A stretch of DNA of 57,238 bases from the NCBI GenBank assembly GCA_018970485.1, contig JAGWWH010000007.1:1-57238 (forward strand), written 5' to 3'. Source of the stretch: Pseudomonadota bacterium (GTDB lineage Bacteria; Pseudomonadota; Alphaproteobacteria; Rickettsiales; UBA1997). Positions within the stretch are counted from its first letter, which is position 1, and each line of letters begins with the position of its first letter. Below the pieces are notes generated by a model. It saw nothing but the letters and a program-made list of their open reading frames with translations, ran no database searches and was not told the DNA's origin. Below are positions 26,176 to 34,508 of the stretch, piece after piece. The translations under genes and the position numbers were made by a program.

Positions 26176-27156
26176 CTATGAAAGAGGGATGTTATATTTT
26201 TTGCTTAAGTATTGAGCTACAGATCTGAGATCTTCGTTTCTTAAAACTGTATCAAAGATAATAATTTCAGAAATTAGTCCATTCCAAGGTTTAGTTGTAG
26301 CAGTTGTGCCACCAATAAAAGCTCTTGTGGTTGGTCTGGTAACCCCAGTAGTTGACGCGGTTGCGTTAATACCGCTAGTGCTTGTGAAGTTAGTCCCACC
26401 GTTGATGTAAAGGTTGGTGGTTCTAGTTCCCGGAGTTGCGCTGGCAGCGTTATAGCCAGAGTAAGTAATAGTTGCAATCTCTTGAGTTGTCGGAAGGGCA
26501 CCTCCACTTCTTACGGTAGCGCTTGGACCAATAGCGACTGTTCTAAAGTTGGTAGCTGTATTGTCTCTGAAGTATCCCCAACCATCTGTTCCACTAACTC
26601 CGTTATAAAGTACTGTGAAGTCTGCGCCAGATGCGGTGTCAGCTAATCTATAAACCATGAAGGCAGTAAATGCGTTAGCTGCGTTAGGATCAGCAACGGT
26701 AAGTACTGGAGCTTGGGTAAGAGTAGTCGCAGATGTTGATAGAGTTAGAATGCCAGTGTTGGCGGCAGTGCCATTGAAGCTAACTGATGGTAGTCCGTTA
26801 ATACCTTCCAAGTCGTAAGATATATTGCTGCTTGAGGTGGCTATTCCAGCAGCCGGAACAGCGAAGAATCTTGTTTGTGTCTGAGGATTAGTATCGTTCC
26901 ATTGGGTGATAAAGCCTCCATCATCCAATTGAGTTGGAAAGCTAGCATCTTGACTAGTCTCGAGCCAAAGAGCAATGCTGCTCATGCTGTTTACAGGAGA
27001 GCTTTGTGTTAGGTTTTGAGCGGATTTAAGTTTTGATTGTCTAACCAATCTAGAGCTTTGAGTAACGCCGGCGATGATGATACCAACGATCAGAATTACG
27101 ATTGACAGCTCAATCAGCGAAAATGCCGTTGATGCTTTTGACTTTTGCTTGTTCAT
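26176..27156 (-). CDS. Type IV pilin-like protein with a lectin-like domain
   Basis: 326 residues. The N-terminus is a prepilin signal: short basic leader MNKQKSKASTA, cleavage before Phe12, and the hydrophobic helix FSLIELSIVILIVGIIIAG with the conserved Glu at +5. The rest (about 55-326) is a beta-rich, serine/threonine-rich domain resembling a LamG/concanavalin A-type lectin sandwich (SIALWLETSQ..., WNDTNPQTQTRFF, GINGLPSVSFNGTA, FTAFMVYRL, NGLISEIIIFDTVL). Pseudopilin processing needs PilD and an export platform, neither seen here. It is monocistronic: a terminator follows, and nhaA lies upstream. Confidence 0.85.
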   Translation of the reverse strand: MNKQKSKASTAFSLIELSIVILIVGIIIAGVTQSSRLVRQSKLKSAQNLTQSSPVNSMSSIALWLETSQDASFPTQLDDGGFITQWNDTNPQTQTRFFAVPAAGIATSSSNISYDLEGINGLPSVSFNGTAANTGILTLSTSATTLTQAPVLTVADPNAANAFTAFMVYRLADTASGADFTVLYNGVSGTDGWGYFRDNTATNFRTVAIGPSATVRSGGALPTTQEIATITYSGYNAASATPGTRTTNLYINGGTNFTSTSGINATASTTGVTRPTTRAFIGGTTATTKPWNGLISEIIIFDTVLRNEDLRSVAQYLSKKYNIPLS

Positions 27157-27248
27157 GTTTTTGAGATTTTCGTTGAAGGAAAACTAAGGAACTTTCCTGC
27201 TTATGTTTCCAGGAAATGCCGAGCTGGTTAAGAGCGGTCATTTATTGT

Positions 27249-28427
27249 TCAAGTGGTAAAATATTTTTTTCTCTTTTTGAGGCTAAGACAGATTATGCTA
27301 GCAAAAATTGCAGACAGAAGTGAGCCGATAATGACTCCAATTTTTACTTGATAAAAAGAGCAAAGATTATCGTTAAAAGCTAAGGAACCAATAAATAAAC
27401 TCATCGTAAAACCAACGCCAGCAACGATTGATCCAGCGTAAAATTCTAACCAATTTGTGCCGCGAGGTAAGTTAGCAAAATTAAATTTCACGGCGAATAA
27501 GCTAAACAAAGTTATGCCGATTTGCTTGCCAAAAAATAGTCCCAGAGAGATTCCAAGAACAAGCGGTTCGAACAAAGAAGTGAGAGAGAAATTTTTTAAG
27601 TTAATTCCAGCATTGGCGAAGGCGAAAATTGGTAAAATTAAAAAATTTACCGTTGGAGAAATTTTGTGAGCAAGGCGAGAAAGAGGGGAGATATTATTGA
27701 TTTGTAGCGGAATGAAAAGTGCCAAAAGAACTCCCGTTAAAGTTGGATGAATTCCTGATTTTAAAATCATCAACCACAAAAATAATCCAAGCAGCAAGTA
27801 GAGATGTATTTTGTAAGATTTAAAAAAGTTAAGCAGACCCAATCCAAACAAGGCCACAATCGCAAGAGCGATGTAAGATAGATTCAAGTCGTGAGAGTAG
27901 AAAAAAGTAATTATTAAGATCGCGATTAAGTCATCGATTATTGCAAGAGCGACCAAAAAAACTTTTAGAGAATTAGAAAAGGATTTACCGAAAAGAGAGA
28001 TTATTCCGTAAGCAAAGGCGATGTCTGTGGCCGCAGGAATAGGAAAGCCGCGCAGATTTTCTGGGTGATTAAAATTGAATAAAATAAAAATAATAATCGG
28101 GAAAACTACCCCGCCGATTGCTGCGATTAGAGGTAGAACAAATTTGCGTTTTGTCGAAAGTTCGCCAACTAAAATTTCTCTCTTCAGCTCGAGGCCCACC
28201 AGCAGAAAAAAAATCGCCATTAAAAAGTCGTTAATCCAACCGTTAATAGTTAGATCTTTTTTTATTCCGATAAATCCTAGATCGAGAGGAATCTCGATCA
28301 GAAAGAAATTTCTGTAAGTTTCGTAGCCTGAAGAGTTGGCAACCAACATTGCCAATAGAGTTGCGACAATCAGAGAAACTCCTATTGCCAGCTCTGATTT
28401 AAAAAAGGTTTTGAGTGGTTTTAGCAT
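27249..28427 (-). CDS. nhaA: Na+/H+ antiporter NhaA
   Basis: 392 residues, the size of E. coli NhaA. Expels sodium in exchange for protons in the inner membrane. Family marks: GWINDFLMAIFFLLVGLELKREILVGEL, PAATDIAFAYGIISLFG (TM IV-region with the conserved Asp) and LAIIDDLIAILIITFFY (the paired Asp residues for ion binding). It overlaps pth by 7 bases and is read after it. Confidence 0.95.
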   Translation of the reverse strand: MLKPLKTFFKSELAIGVSLIVATLLAMLVANSSGYETYRNFFLIEIPLDLGFIGIKKDLTINGWINDFLMAIFFLLVGLELKREILVGELSTKRKFVLPLIAAIGGVVFPIIIFILFNFNHPENLRGFPIPAATDIAFAYGIISLFGKSFSNSLKVFLVALAIIDDLIAILIITFFYSHDLNLSYIALAIVALFGLGLLNFFKSYKIHLYLLLGLFLWLMILKSGIHPTLTGVLLALFIPLQINNISPLSRLAHKISPTVNFLILPIFAFANAGINLKNFSLTSLFEPLVLGISLGLFFGKQIGITLFSLFAVKFNFANLPRGTNWLEFYAGSIVAGVGFTMSLFIGSLAFNDNLCSFYQVKIGVIIGSLLSAIFASIICLSLKKRKKYFTT

Positions 28428-28993
28428 GGCGTTGTTAGTGAAAATTTGTTTAGAAACTTGTCATAATTTCCAGATAAAATCTCCGCGATTAATCCAGAAA
28501 CTTTTTGGTTAACTTTATCGACCTGCAACATTTCTGCGGTGGTAAATTTCCCCAAAACATGACTAGATGTTTGTATGTTTGGATTTTCTGGACGACCTAC
28601 GCCCAAGCGTAATCTAACATAATTTTTACCAATTGCTTCATCGATTGATTTAAGTCCGTTATGGCCGGCATTTCCGCCGCCGGTTTTTATTTTTACGCGT
28701 CCAAGATCGAGATCAATTTCGTCGTGAAGAACCAAAACATTTTTTGGCAGAATTTTGTAAAAATTTACCACCTCAATAACAGCGCGGCCGGAGAGGTTCA
28801 TGAAAGTGTGTGGCTTGAGGGCGATGATTTTTTTTCCGCTAATTTCTCCGCTAAAAATTTCGCTTTTGAATCTCTTGCCGTGATCCTGAAAGTCGTAATC
28901 GTCGATGATTTGATCAAGCAGCAAAAAGCCAAGATTGTGACGAGTTTTTTCGTATTCTTGGCCGATATTTCCGAGTCCAACGATTAAGTGCAT
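28421..28993 (-). CDS. pth: Peptidyl-tRNA hydrolase
   Basis: 190 residues. Recycles peptidyl-tRNAs that fall off the ribosome. The start is canonical: MHLIVGLGNIGQEYEKTRHNLG, with catalytic His19, and Asn66 (FMNLSG), Asp91 (HDEIDLDLG) and the GGNAGHNGLKS motif with Asn112 follow. It is usually next to rplY, which is absent here. It overlaps nhaA by 7 bases. Confidence 0.96.
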   Translation of the reverse strand: MHLIVGLGNIGQEYEKTRHNLGFLLLDQIIDDYDFQDHGKRFKSEIFSGEISGKKIIALKPHTFMNLSGRAVIEVVNFYKILPKNVLVLHDEIDLDLGRVKIKTGGGNAGHNGLKSIDEAIGKNYVRLRLGVGRPENPNIQTSSHVLGKFTTAEMLQVDKVNQKVSGLIAEILSGNYDKFLNKFSLTTPC

Positions 28994-29190
28994 ATCCAGA
29001 GAATTAGGCTGCTTAAGCCAGCAACGTTTTATTATTTTAAAGAAGAAATTTTACTTTTTGAGACGAAGAATTTTTCTAATTTTGAATTTTATTTTGACTG
29101 TTTAGAGCGCAAGAAAATCAGTTTGCGATATTTTTGATTACTCAGAAAAAAAAATATTTGAGAGTTTATCGATATTCAAATTATCGGTGC

Positions 29191-30012
29191 TCAAAGTTCC
29201 AAGTTATCAATCAATCTGACCCCATCTAAGTAAGCGGCGATGAAAATGCGCGCGGGAATTTTTGCGCTAAAATCTTCGACCAGATTGAGATTTTTTTCTT
29301 CACGAATTTCTAAATAATCAATTTTTTCAAATCCGATTTCGAGCAACTCTTTTCTTTTTTCGGGCAGAATTTTTGGATCATTTTTTATTTCTGACAAAAT
29401 TCTAAAGATGTTTGCAGCCTTAATTTTAGAACTCTCAGACAATCTTTGATTTCGCGAAGACATCGCCAATCCACTTTCTTCGCGCAGAGTTGGTTGTACA
29501 AAAATTTCGACATTAAAATTCAAATCGCGCACCAATTTTTTAATCACCAAAACTTGCTGAAAATCTTTCTCGCCAAAAATCGCAATGTTGGGTTTTACGA
29601 TGTTGAAGAGTTTGGTAATGATTAGAGCGACACCATCAAAATGTCCTGCTCGCGCGGCTCCGCACAGACAATCAGTTAATTTTTTGGGAGTAATTTTAAA
29701 CGCAGATTCTTCGGGAAAAATTTCTGAATCGTCGGGAATAAAAACGCAGGACGGATCAAGCGCGCGCAATTTTTCTAAATCTTGCTCAAGCGTTTTTGGA
29801 TATTTTTCGTAATCATTTTGATCGTTGAACTGAGTCTTATTTACAAAAATACTAACAACGGAAATCTCACCAATTTCTTTAGCTTTTTTTACCAAAGACA
29901 AATGCCCCTCGTGCAGCGCTCCCATTGTTGGCACAAAGGAAACGCTTTTGCCAAATTCGGTTTCTTGCTCTAAAAAATTTCTGACTTCTTTGATGGTTTT
30001 TGCGACGAACAT
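29191..30012 (-). CDS. panC: Pantothenate synthetase
   Basis: 273 residues. Joins pantoate and beta-alanine using ATP; panD in this window supplies beta-alanine. Nucleotide-binding motif FVPTMGALHEGHLSLV (about 26-41), the DFQQVLVIKKLVRDL helix with substrate Gln, and the SSRNQRLSE (KMSKS-like) loop are intact. panB is not in the window. The kinase-like gene is upstream on the same strand, separated by 45 bases. Confidence 0.95.
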   Translation of the reverse strand: MFVAKTIKEVRNFLEQETEFGKSVSFVPTMGALHEGHLSLVKKAKEIGEISVVSIFVNKTQFNDQNDYEKYPKTLEQDLEKLRALDPSCVFIPDDSEIFPEESAFKITPKKLTDCLCGAARAGHFDGVALIITKLFNIVKPNIAIFGEKDFQQVLVIKKLVRDLNFNVEIFVQPTLREESGLAMSSRNQRLSESSKIKAANIFRILSEIKNDPKILPEKRKELLEIGFEKIDYLEIREEKNLNLVEDFSAKIPARIFIAAYLDGVRLIDNLEL

Positions 30013-30057
30013 TTTTGTAAATTTTTTGTGGAATCTGGGTTTTGAATTATTTTTAAG

Positions 30058-31143
30058 TTAACACTTCCTTTGATTCTGAGAAGAATTCTTTGTCTCCAAT
30101 TTTTCGAAAAACGAATCACAAGATTTAGATCGAGATAAAGGAGTAAATGAGCCAGAAGGTTGTTTTTCGGATAAAGTTTCCAGCCCGCTTTTTCGACACA
30201 ATTTGCGCATTTCTTCCGCCGGAAATTCGGTGAGTTTGTTTGGATCCCCGCGCAACTCTTTTTCAAATTGACGCATGCTTTCACGCACTGTTTTGTAGCG
30301 TTGAGCGAGCTCTGCTACCTCGGGAGTTTTTGCTTTCGATTCCCGCGAAATTGTGGTGAGGCCAAGAGCTAAATCGTAGCCACGATTCTTCTCGAAAAAT
30401 GCGCGCTCTTCTTCTGAGAGTTCAAATTCAAGCGAAGTCGCTAGGCCAAAATCTGAAAAATAAATCTGTTCGCCGTCGGTCAAAATATTGCCGTTGTGAC
30501 CGTCGAAGTGAATCATTCCTTTGCTCTCAAGAAAAGCCGTAGTTGAGCGGATTTCGCACTCAATCATTTCAACATTGCGTCTGCCAACAACCTCTTCCGA
30601 GAACAAATATTTGCCAAGATTTTGCGGAATTGATTCAAGAAAAACGACGACAGAGTGCGTTGCATTTTCAATTGCCTCTAAGCGCGCGCGAACTTCGGGC
30701 GAGCCGCCCCAATATTTTTGGTCGGCGTCTAGAAACTCGTGGTCTTCAAAATTTAGTTCGCGACTTTTTTCTTTTGGCACGACGCAGTGTCCGTAAAGTA
30801 GCGGAAAATTTGGGCATTCGTCATTCAAAAACCAATCGGTTGTCATTTGGTGCGCCGCCAACTCGCGCCAAGCGCCAAAGCCTGCAGAGCCAACGCCGTA
30901 TTGGTAAAAAGTCGGCAAGTTGAAAAGATTTTTTGTGGAGTGGGGATTGTCTAATTCGAGGTCAGTAAGAGAAATTCTTTTGGCAAAAATCGGCACTCCT
31001 TCGATTTCTAATTTTACTGCCGTTCCGCCGATTCCTTGGTGAACTTGTTCAGATTTTTCGAGCAGCTCTGCGACCTCTCCGGTGCTCATTTCAGCAAGCT
31101 TCGTTGAAATTTTGGCGTAATTCTCGTGACAGGTTTTTGTCAT
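30058..31143 (-). CDS. Protein-kinase-like protein
   Basis: 361 residues with kinase-fold marks: PIFAKRI (candidate ATP lysine Lys55), HFDGHNGN (212-219; catalytic Asp214 and Asn219 in the HxDxHxxN style of kinase-like phosphotransferases) and SDFGLA (Asp231, the metal-binding DFG). The spacing matches a eukaryotic-like kinase or aminoglycoside phosphotransferase fold. No signal peptide, membrane helix or sensor domain is visible. The C-terminal 90 residues are charged and low in known motifs. Substrate is unknown. It could act inside the cell or be a host-directed effector. Confidence 0.72.
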   Translation of the reverse strand: MTKTCHENYAKISTKLAEMSTGEVAELLEKSEQVHQGIGGTAVKLEIEGVPIFAKRISLTDLELDNPHSTKNLFNLPTFYQYGVGSAGFGAWRELAAHQMTTDWFLNDECPNFPLLYGHCVVPKEKSRELNFEDHEFLDADQKYWGGSPEVRARLEAIENATHSVVVFLESIPQNLGKYLFSEEVVGRRNVEMIECEIRSTTAFLESKGMIHFDGHNGNILTDGEQIYFSDFGLATSLEFELSEEERAFFEKNRGYDLALGLTTISRESKAKTPEVAELAQRYKTVRESMRQFEKELRGDPNKLTEFPAEEMRKLCRKSGLETLSEKQPSGSFTPLSRSKSCDSFFEKLETKNSSQNQRKC

Positions 31144-31202
31144 TTTTTGCTACTAATTTTAAACTGGCTTGAGACCTAGAGAGTCAAGGCTGAAGGGGTG
31201 TT

Positions 31203-31243
31203 AAAAAAAGATTGTTTACCCGGGTAAACAATCTCAAAAAAAG
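31203..31243 (-). terminator. Intrinsic terminator after prmC
   Basis: A perfect 24-base palindrome GATTGTTTACCC/GGGTAAACAATC (31210-31233) flanked by A-runs on both sides. On the minus strand it is followed by seven T, placing it as the terminator of prmC, which ends 14 bases away. Confidence 0.9.
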
Positions 31244-31247
31244 AAAA

Positions 31248-32105
31248 TCATTTGAATTCTAAAACCCTAATCACGCCAGATAAATCAAGGGCTGAGGAGG
31301 TTAGTTGAAAATCATTTTGAGCAAAAATTTCAGTCACACTTTTTGACTGACCGAAGCCAATTTCGAGAAAAATTGCTCCAGATTCGGCAAGAAAATTTTT
31401 CGCTTCTGCGGCAATTCTGCGGTAGAAATCGAGTCCGTCTTTGCCGCCGTCAAGGGCGGTTCGAGGCTCGTGAATTCTGACCTCCGGCTCCAACTCTTCA
31501 ATGTCTGCAGCGGGAATGTAAGGAGGATTTGAAATAATTAGGTCGAATTTTTCTTCGTGATTTAACGCAGAAAATAAATCTGATTTTAAAATTTTCAGAC
31601 GCGAATTGGTTTGGTGTTTTTCGCTGTTTTTTTGCGCTACTACAAGTGCGGTTTCTGAAATGTCGACTGCGGTTCCAACTGCGTCTCTGTAGGTTTTAAG
31701 TAGAGTGATAATTAAGCACCCTGAACCAACTCCGAGTTCTAAAATTTTTAATTTTTTTTCACGGTCTGGGAATTTTTTTAACACCGATTCAATTAAAATT
31801 TCTGAATCAGGACGCGGGTCTAAAACATCTCTACTTACTAAAAAGTCTTCGCCAAAAAATTCTCTTTTACCAATCAAGTGCGAGACCGGCTCACGTGCGG
31901 CGCGGCGATTTATTAGGTCAAAAAATTTTCTTTCCTCGCCCTCGGTAAGTTGGCGCTCGGGGTTGAAAATTATTTGTTCTTTAGAAAACGAAAGGGCGTG
32001 AGCTAGAAGGATTAGAGAGTCTAATCCTGCGTTGCTCACGCCCTTTGAATTCAAGATTTGTTTGGCTTGTGCCAGTGCTTTAGAAATTGCTTTAGAACTT
32101 TCCAA
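31248..32105 (-). CDS. prmC: Peptide chain release factor glutamine methyltransferase
   Basis: 285 residues; methylates the GGQ glutamine of release factors. SAM-binding motif ELGVGSG (about 123-129) and the catalytic NPPY (193-196) are intact, after an N-terminal helical domain (about 1-80). It overlaps the upstream DUF2125-like gene by 14 bases. prfA, a frequent neighbour, is absent from the window. Confidence 0.95.
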   Translation of the reverse strand: MESSKAISKALAQAKQILNSKGVSNAGLDSLILLAHALSFSKEQIIFNPERQLTEGEERKFFDLINRRAAREPVSHLIGKREFFGEDFLVSRDVLDPRPDSEILIESVLKKFPDREKKLKILELGVGSGCLIITLLKTYRDAVGTAVDISETALVVAQKNSEKHQTNSRLKILKSDLFSALNHEEKFDLIISNPPYIPAADIEELEPEVRIHEPRTALDGGKDGLDFYRRIAAEAKNFLAESGAIFLEIGFGQSKSVTEIFAQNDFQLTSSALDLSGVIRVLEFK

Positions 32106-33618
32106 GAATCTCTCGCATTGATGTTTCGTTGATTAAGAAATCGAGATTTTTCTCTCTTCTGATGTCGAGCTGAGAAATGTTGTCTTTGCTTGCGGCATTT
32201 TTGGCTGAGATTTCTTTGGTAACGGCGTCTAAACCATTCGCAACTCTGGTTAAAAAGATTTGGTAAGGATCGTCGATTGAAGCTGGAGATTGAGTATCTG
32301 TGCCACTTAATAAATCAGCGGCCATTGGTTGTTCCGCCAATTCTGCTGCTGGCTTCATTTTCTCGGCCATCTTGACAAAGTTGCTGGAGATTTGATTGAC
32401 CAAGGCGTCAACTTTATCGATTTTGATTGTGACGCCACCGGAAGGTAAATTGTCGTCTGGCAATGAAGACAATTCTCCACTGACAGAAATTGTATAAAGC
32501 GAATTAGAGAGCTCTAGGTTTTTGATTTTAATCAACTTGCTTTGCTGAGTTGGTGCTTCTTGAGTTTGGGTTGGATCGAGAGGAATATTGGCTTCCTGAC
32601 TATTTGCGCCCAAAGCAGAGACGACATATTCTAATTCAATCGTAAGATTATTTTTAGATTCTGCCGTTGCGATAGATTTTGATGCTTCCGATGACGAGTC
32701 AGCAGAAGTTACGGGAGTCGTATCCTGAGACGTTACAACTGTTTCACTAGGTATTATTACTGATTTGACACCTTCTGTATTCTCAACTTGTGGAGCGCTT
32801 GCTGTTGCTGCAGTTGGGTTTGTAGGTATAACTTGTGCTGTTGTGACAGTTTCGACATTTGATTTTTCTTGAGCTGCTGTTTCTTTTTGCGAATTCAGAG
32901 GAGTTACGATTGTTGTAATTTGTTGAGACGTCGTATTTAAAGCTGGATCAACAACTTCTGAGGTTTCAGCTACGCCATTTCCCAATACAACTTCACCAGT
33001 TTTGATTCCGTCAATTATCTTTTTTTCCAAGGTGTTTTTGTACAGGCTGATTACATCAAAGCCTTCAATTTCTTTCGCACTAATGCTTATTGAGTGGGTT
33101 TCTTTATCGAGTTCGAAGGAACTTTCGACGGAGACTTTTGTATTGTTTGCTGAATAGATAATTGTTTTGTCTGCAGCGATGATTTTGTATCCAGAATCTT
33201 GGTAGTGAAATTTGGAGATATTACCTTCTTTTATTGAAATCGTGATTTCTGGGGCCGAGTTGAATTCAATATTCGAGATATTTCCATCCGCATCTTGCAC
33301 AGAGAGCGGCTCTATCAATTGTACTTTGTAATCTGATTCGAGAATTCCTGCGGTAGCCTCAAGAATAGGAACGGTTACCTCGTTCTTATCTAATGCGGCG
33401 TTTGGAATGGTAAATTTTAGATTCTTAATCGTAATTTTTTGAGAGAGAGGAAATCCAGATACAGCAACTTCTGTAGCGGAAATATAGGAGCTGTTGTCGC
33501 TAACAAATTTATTAATTTGTTTTTCTACTTGGCCAACCTTGAAAAACCAAAATACGCTGTAAACCAATGCGGCTACAACCAAGAGAATTGCAAGTTTGAT
33601 CGCGATGCTTCTGCCCAT
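32092..33618 (-). CDS. Membrane-anchored periplasmic protein, DUF2125-like
   Basis: 508 residues. One N-terminal transmembrane segment (about 7-25), then QVEKQINKFVSDNSSYISATEVAVSGFPLSQKITI, which resembles the start of DUF2125 proteins (alphaproteobacterial, AsmA/LptC-like beta repeats). A low-complexity S/T/Q/A-rich linker spans roughly 215-330, then more beta-rich sequence. Function is unknown; topology suggests a lipid- or envelope-related role. The DUF2125 assignment rests on pattern memory only. Confidence 0.6.
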   Translation of the reverse strand: MGRSIAIKLAILLVVAALVYSVFWFFKVGQVEKQINKFVSDNSSYISATEVAVSGFPLSQKITIKNLKFTIPNAALDKNEVTVPILEATAGILESDYKVQLIEPLSVQDADGNISNIEFNSAPEITISIKEGNISKFHYQDSGYKIIAADKTIIYSANNTKVSVESSFELDKETHSISISAKEIEGFDVISLYKNTLEKKIIDGIKTGEVVLGNGVAETSEVVDPALNTTSQQITTIVTPLNSQKETAAQEKSNVETVTTAQVIPTNPTAATASAPQVENTEGVKSVIIPSETVVTSQDTTPVTSADSSSEASKSIATAESKNNLTIELEYVVSALGANSQEANIPLDPTQTQEAPTQQSKLIKIKNLELSNSLYTISVSGELSSLPDDNLPSGGVTIKIDKVDALVNQISSNFVKMAEKMKPAAELAEQPMAADLLSGTDTQSPASIDDPYQIFLTRVANGLDAVTKEISAKNAASKDNISQLDIRREKNLDFLINETSMREILGKF

Positions 33619-33632
33619 AAAATTTTTTTAAT

Positions 33633-33968
33633 TTAAAGTGAAACATTCCTAGTTTCCCCAGGAACTGTAAGGGTTAAGCCGTCTAATTCTTTTGTAAGAG
33701 TAATCTGGCAACCGAGTCGAGAAGTAGGAGTTAGTCCGAATGCGAGATCTAACATATCTTCCTCATCTTCGCTTGGCTCTTGTAGCATTTCGTAAAAGTC
33801 TTTTTCGACAATTACGTGACAAGTTGAGCAAGCAAGGGAGCCTTCGCAAGCTCCTTCTAAATCGATATTATTATCGCGTGCGGCTTGAAGCACAGTAGTA
33901 CCAACTGGCACTTGAAATTCTTTTTTTTCTCCTTTTTCTAAGAAGATAACTTTAACGGTCTCGGACAT
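33633..33968 (-). CDS. fdx: Adrenodoxin-type [2Fe-2S] ferredoxin
   Basis: 111 residues. Cluster ligands Cys41, Cys47, Cys50 and Cys87 follow the C-x5-C-x2-C...C pattern of Isc-type ferredoxins, with the EGSLACSTCHV loop and the acidic EPSEDEEDMLDLA recognition helix. It donates electrons to Fe-S cluster assembly and other enzymes. No isc genes are next to it here. The next gene downstream on the same strand (DUF2125-like) begins 14 bases away. Confidence 0.94.
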   Translation of the reverse strand: MSETVKVIFLEKGEKKEFQVPVGTTVLQAARDNNIDLEGACEGSLACSTCHVIVEKDFYEMLQEPSEDEEDMLDLAFGLTPTSRLGCQITLTKELDGLTLTVPGETRNVSL

Positions 33969-34064
33969 TGATTTTACTGAAAAGAAATGAGGTTGGAGCT
34001 TTTTTAAAAATGCTCAGCTTAAAAGAAAAGTAAGTTTACGAGTTTTATCTAAAATGAAAAAATC

Positions 34065-34508
34065 TTGATGAGCAAAATTGTTTTGTACCAACCAGAAATC
34101 GCCGGCAATGTTGGAGCGATAATTCGAACCTGTGTTTGTTTTGATGTGGAGCTCCACATTGTCGAACCTTGCGGTTTCCCACTTGATATGCAGCGCGTAA
34201 AAAGAGCGGCAATGGATTACATTTCTCATGTAAAGATTTTTCGTCACACTTCTTTTGAGGATTTTTTTCGTGACGAAATTTTACAAAAAAATCAGCGTCT
34301 AATTCTTGCTACAACTAAAGCCAAAGATGATTACAGAGAATTTCAATTCCAAGAAAGTGACGTGATTATTTTTGGTAAGGAAAGTTCCGGAGTTCCTGAT
34401 GACGTGGCTAAATCAGCTCATCACAAAATTTTTATTCCAATGAAAAATCAGATGAGGTCGTTAAATATCGCGATCGCTTGCGGGATCATTTTGGCTAGAT
34501 CTGTTTAA
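34065..34508 (+). CDS. trmL: tRNA (cytidine(34)-2'-O)-methyltransferase
   Basis: 147 residues, a minimal SPOUT methyltransferase. Marks: the N-terminal YQPEIAGNVGAIIRTC motif, FGKESSGVPDD and PMKNQMRSLNIAIA, the last forming the SAM-binding trefoil knot. It methylates the wobble base of tRNA-Leu. Its 3' end overlaps the convergent penicillin-binding protein gene by 48 bases. Confidence 0.92.
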   Translation: MMSKIVLYQPEIAGNVGAIIRTCVCFDVELHIVEPCGFPLDMQRVKRAAMDYISHVKIFRHTSFEDFFRDEILQKNQRLILATTKAKDDYREFQFQESDVIIFGKESSGVPDDVAKSAHHKIFIPMKNQMRSLNIAIACGIILARSV

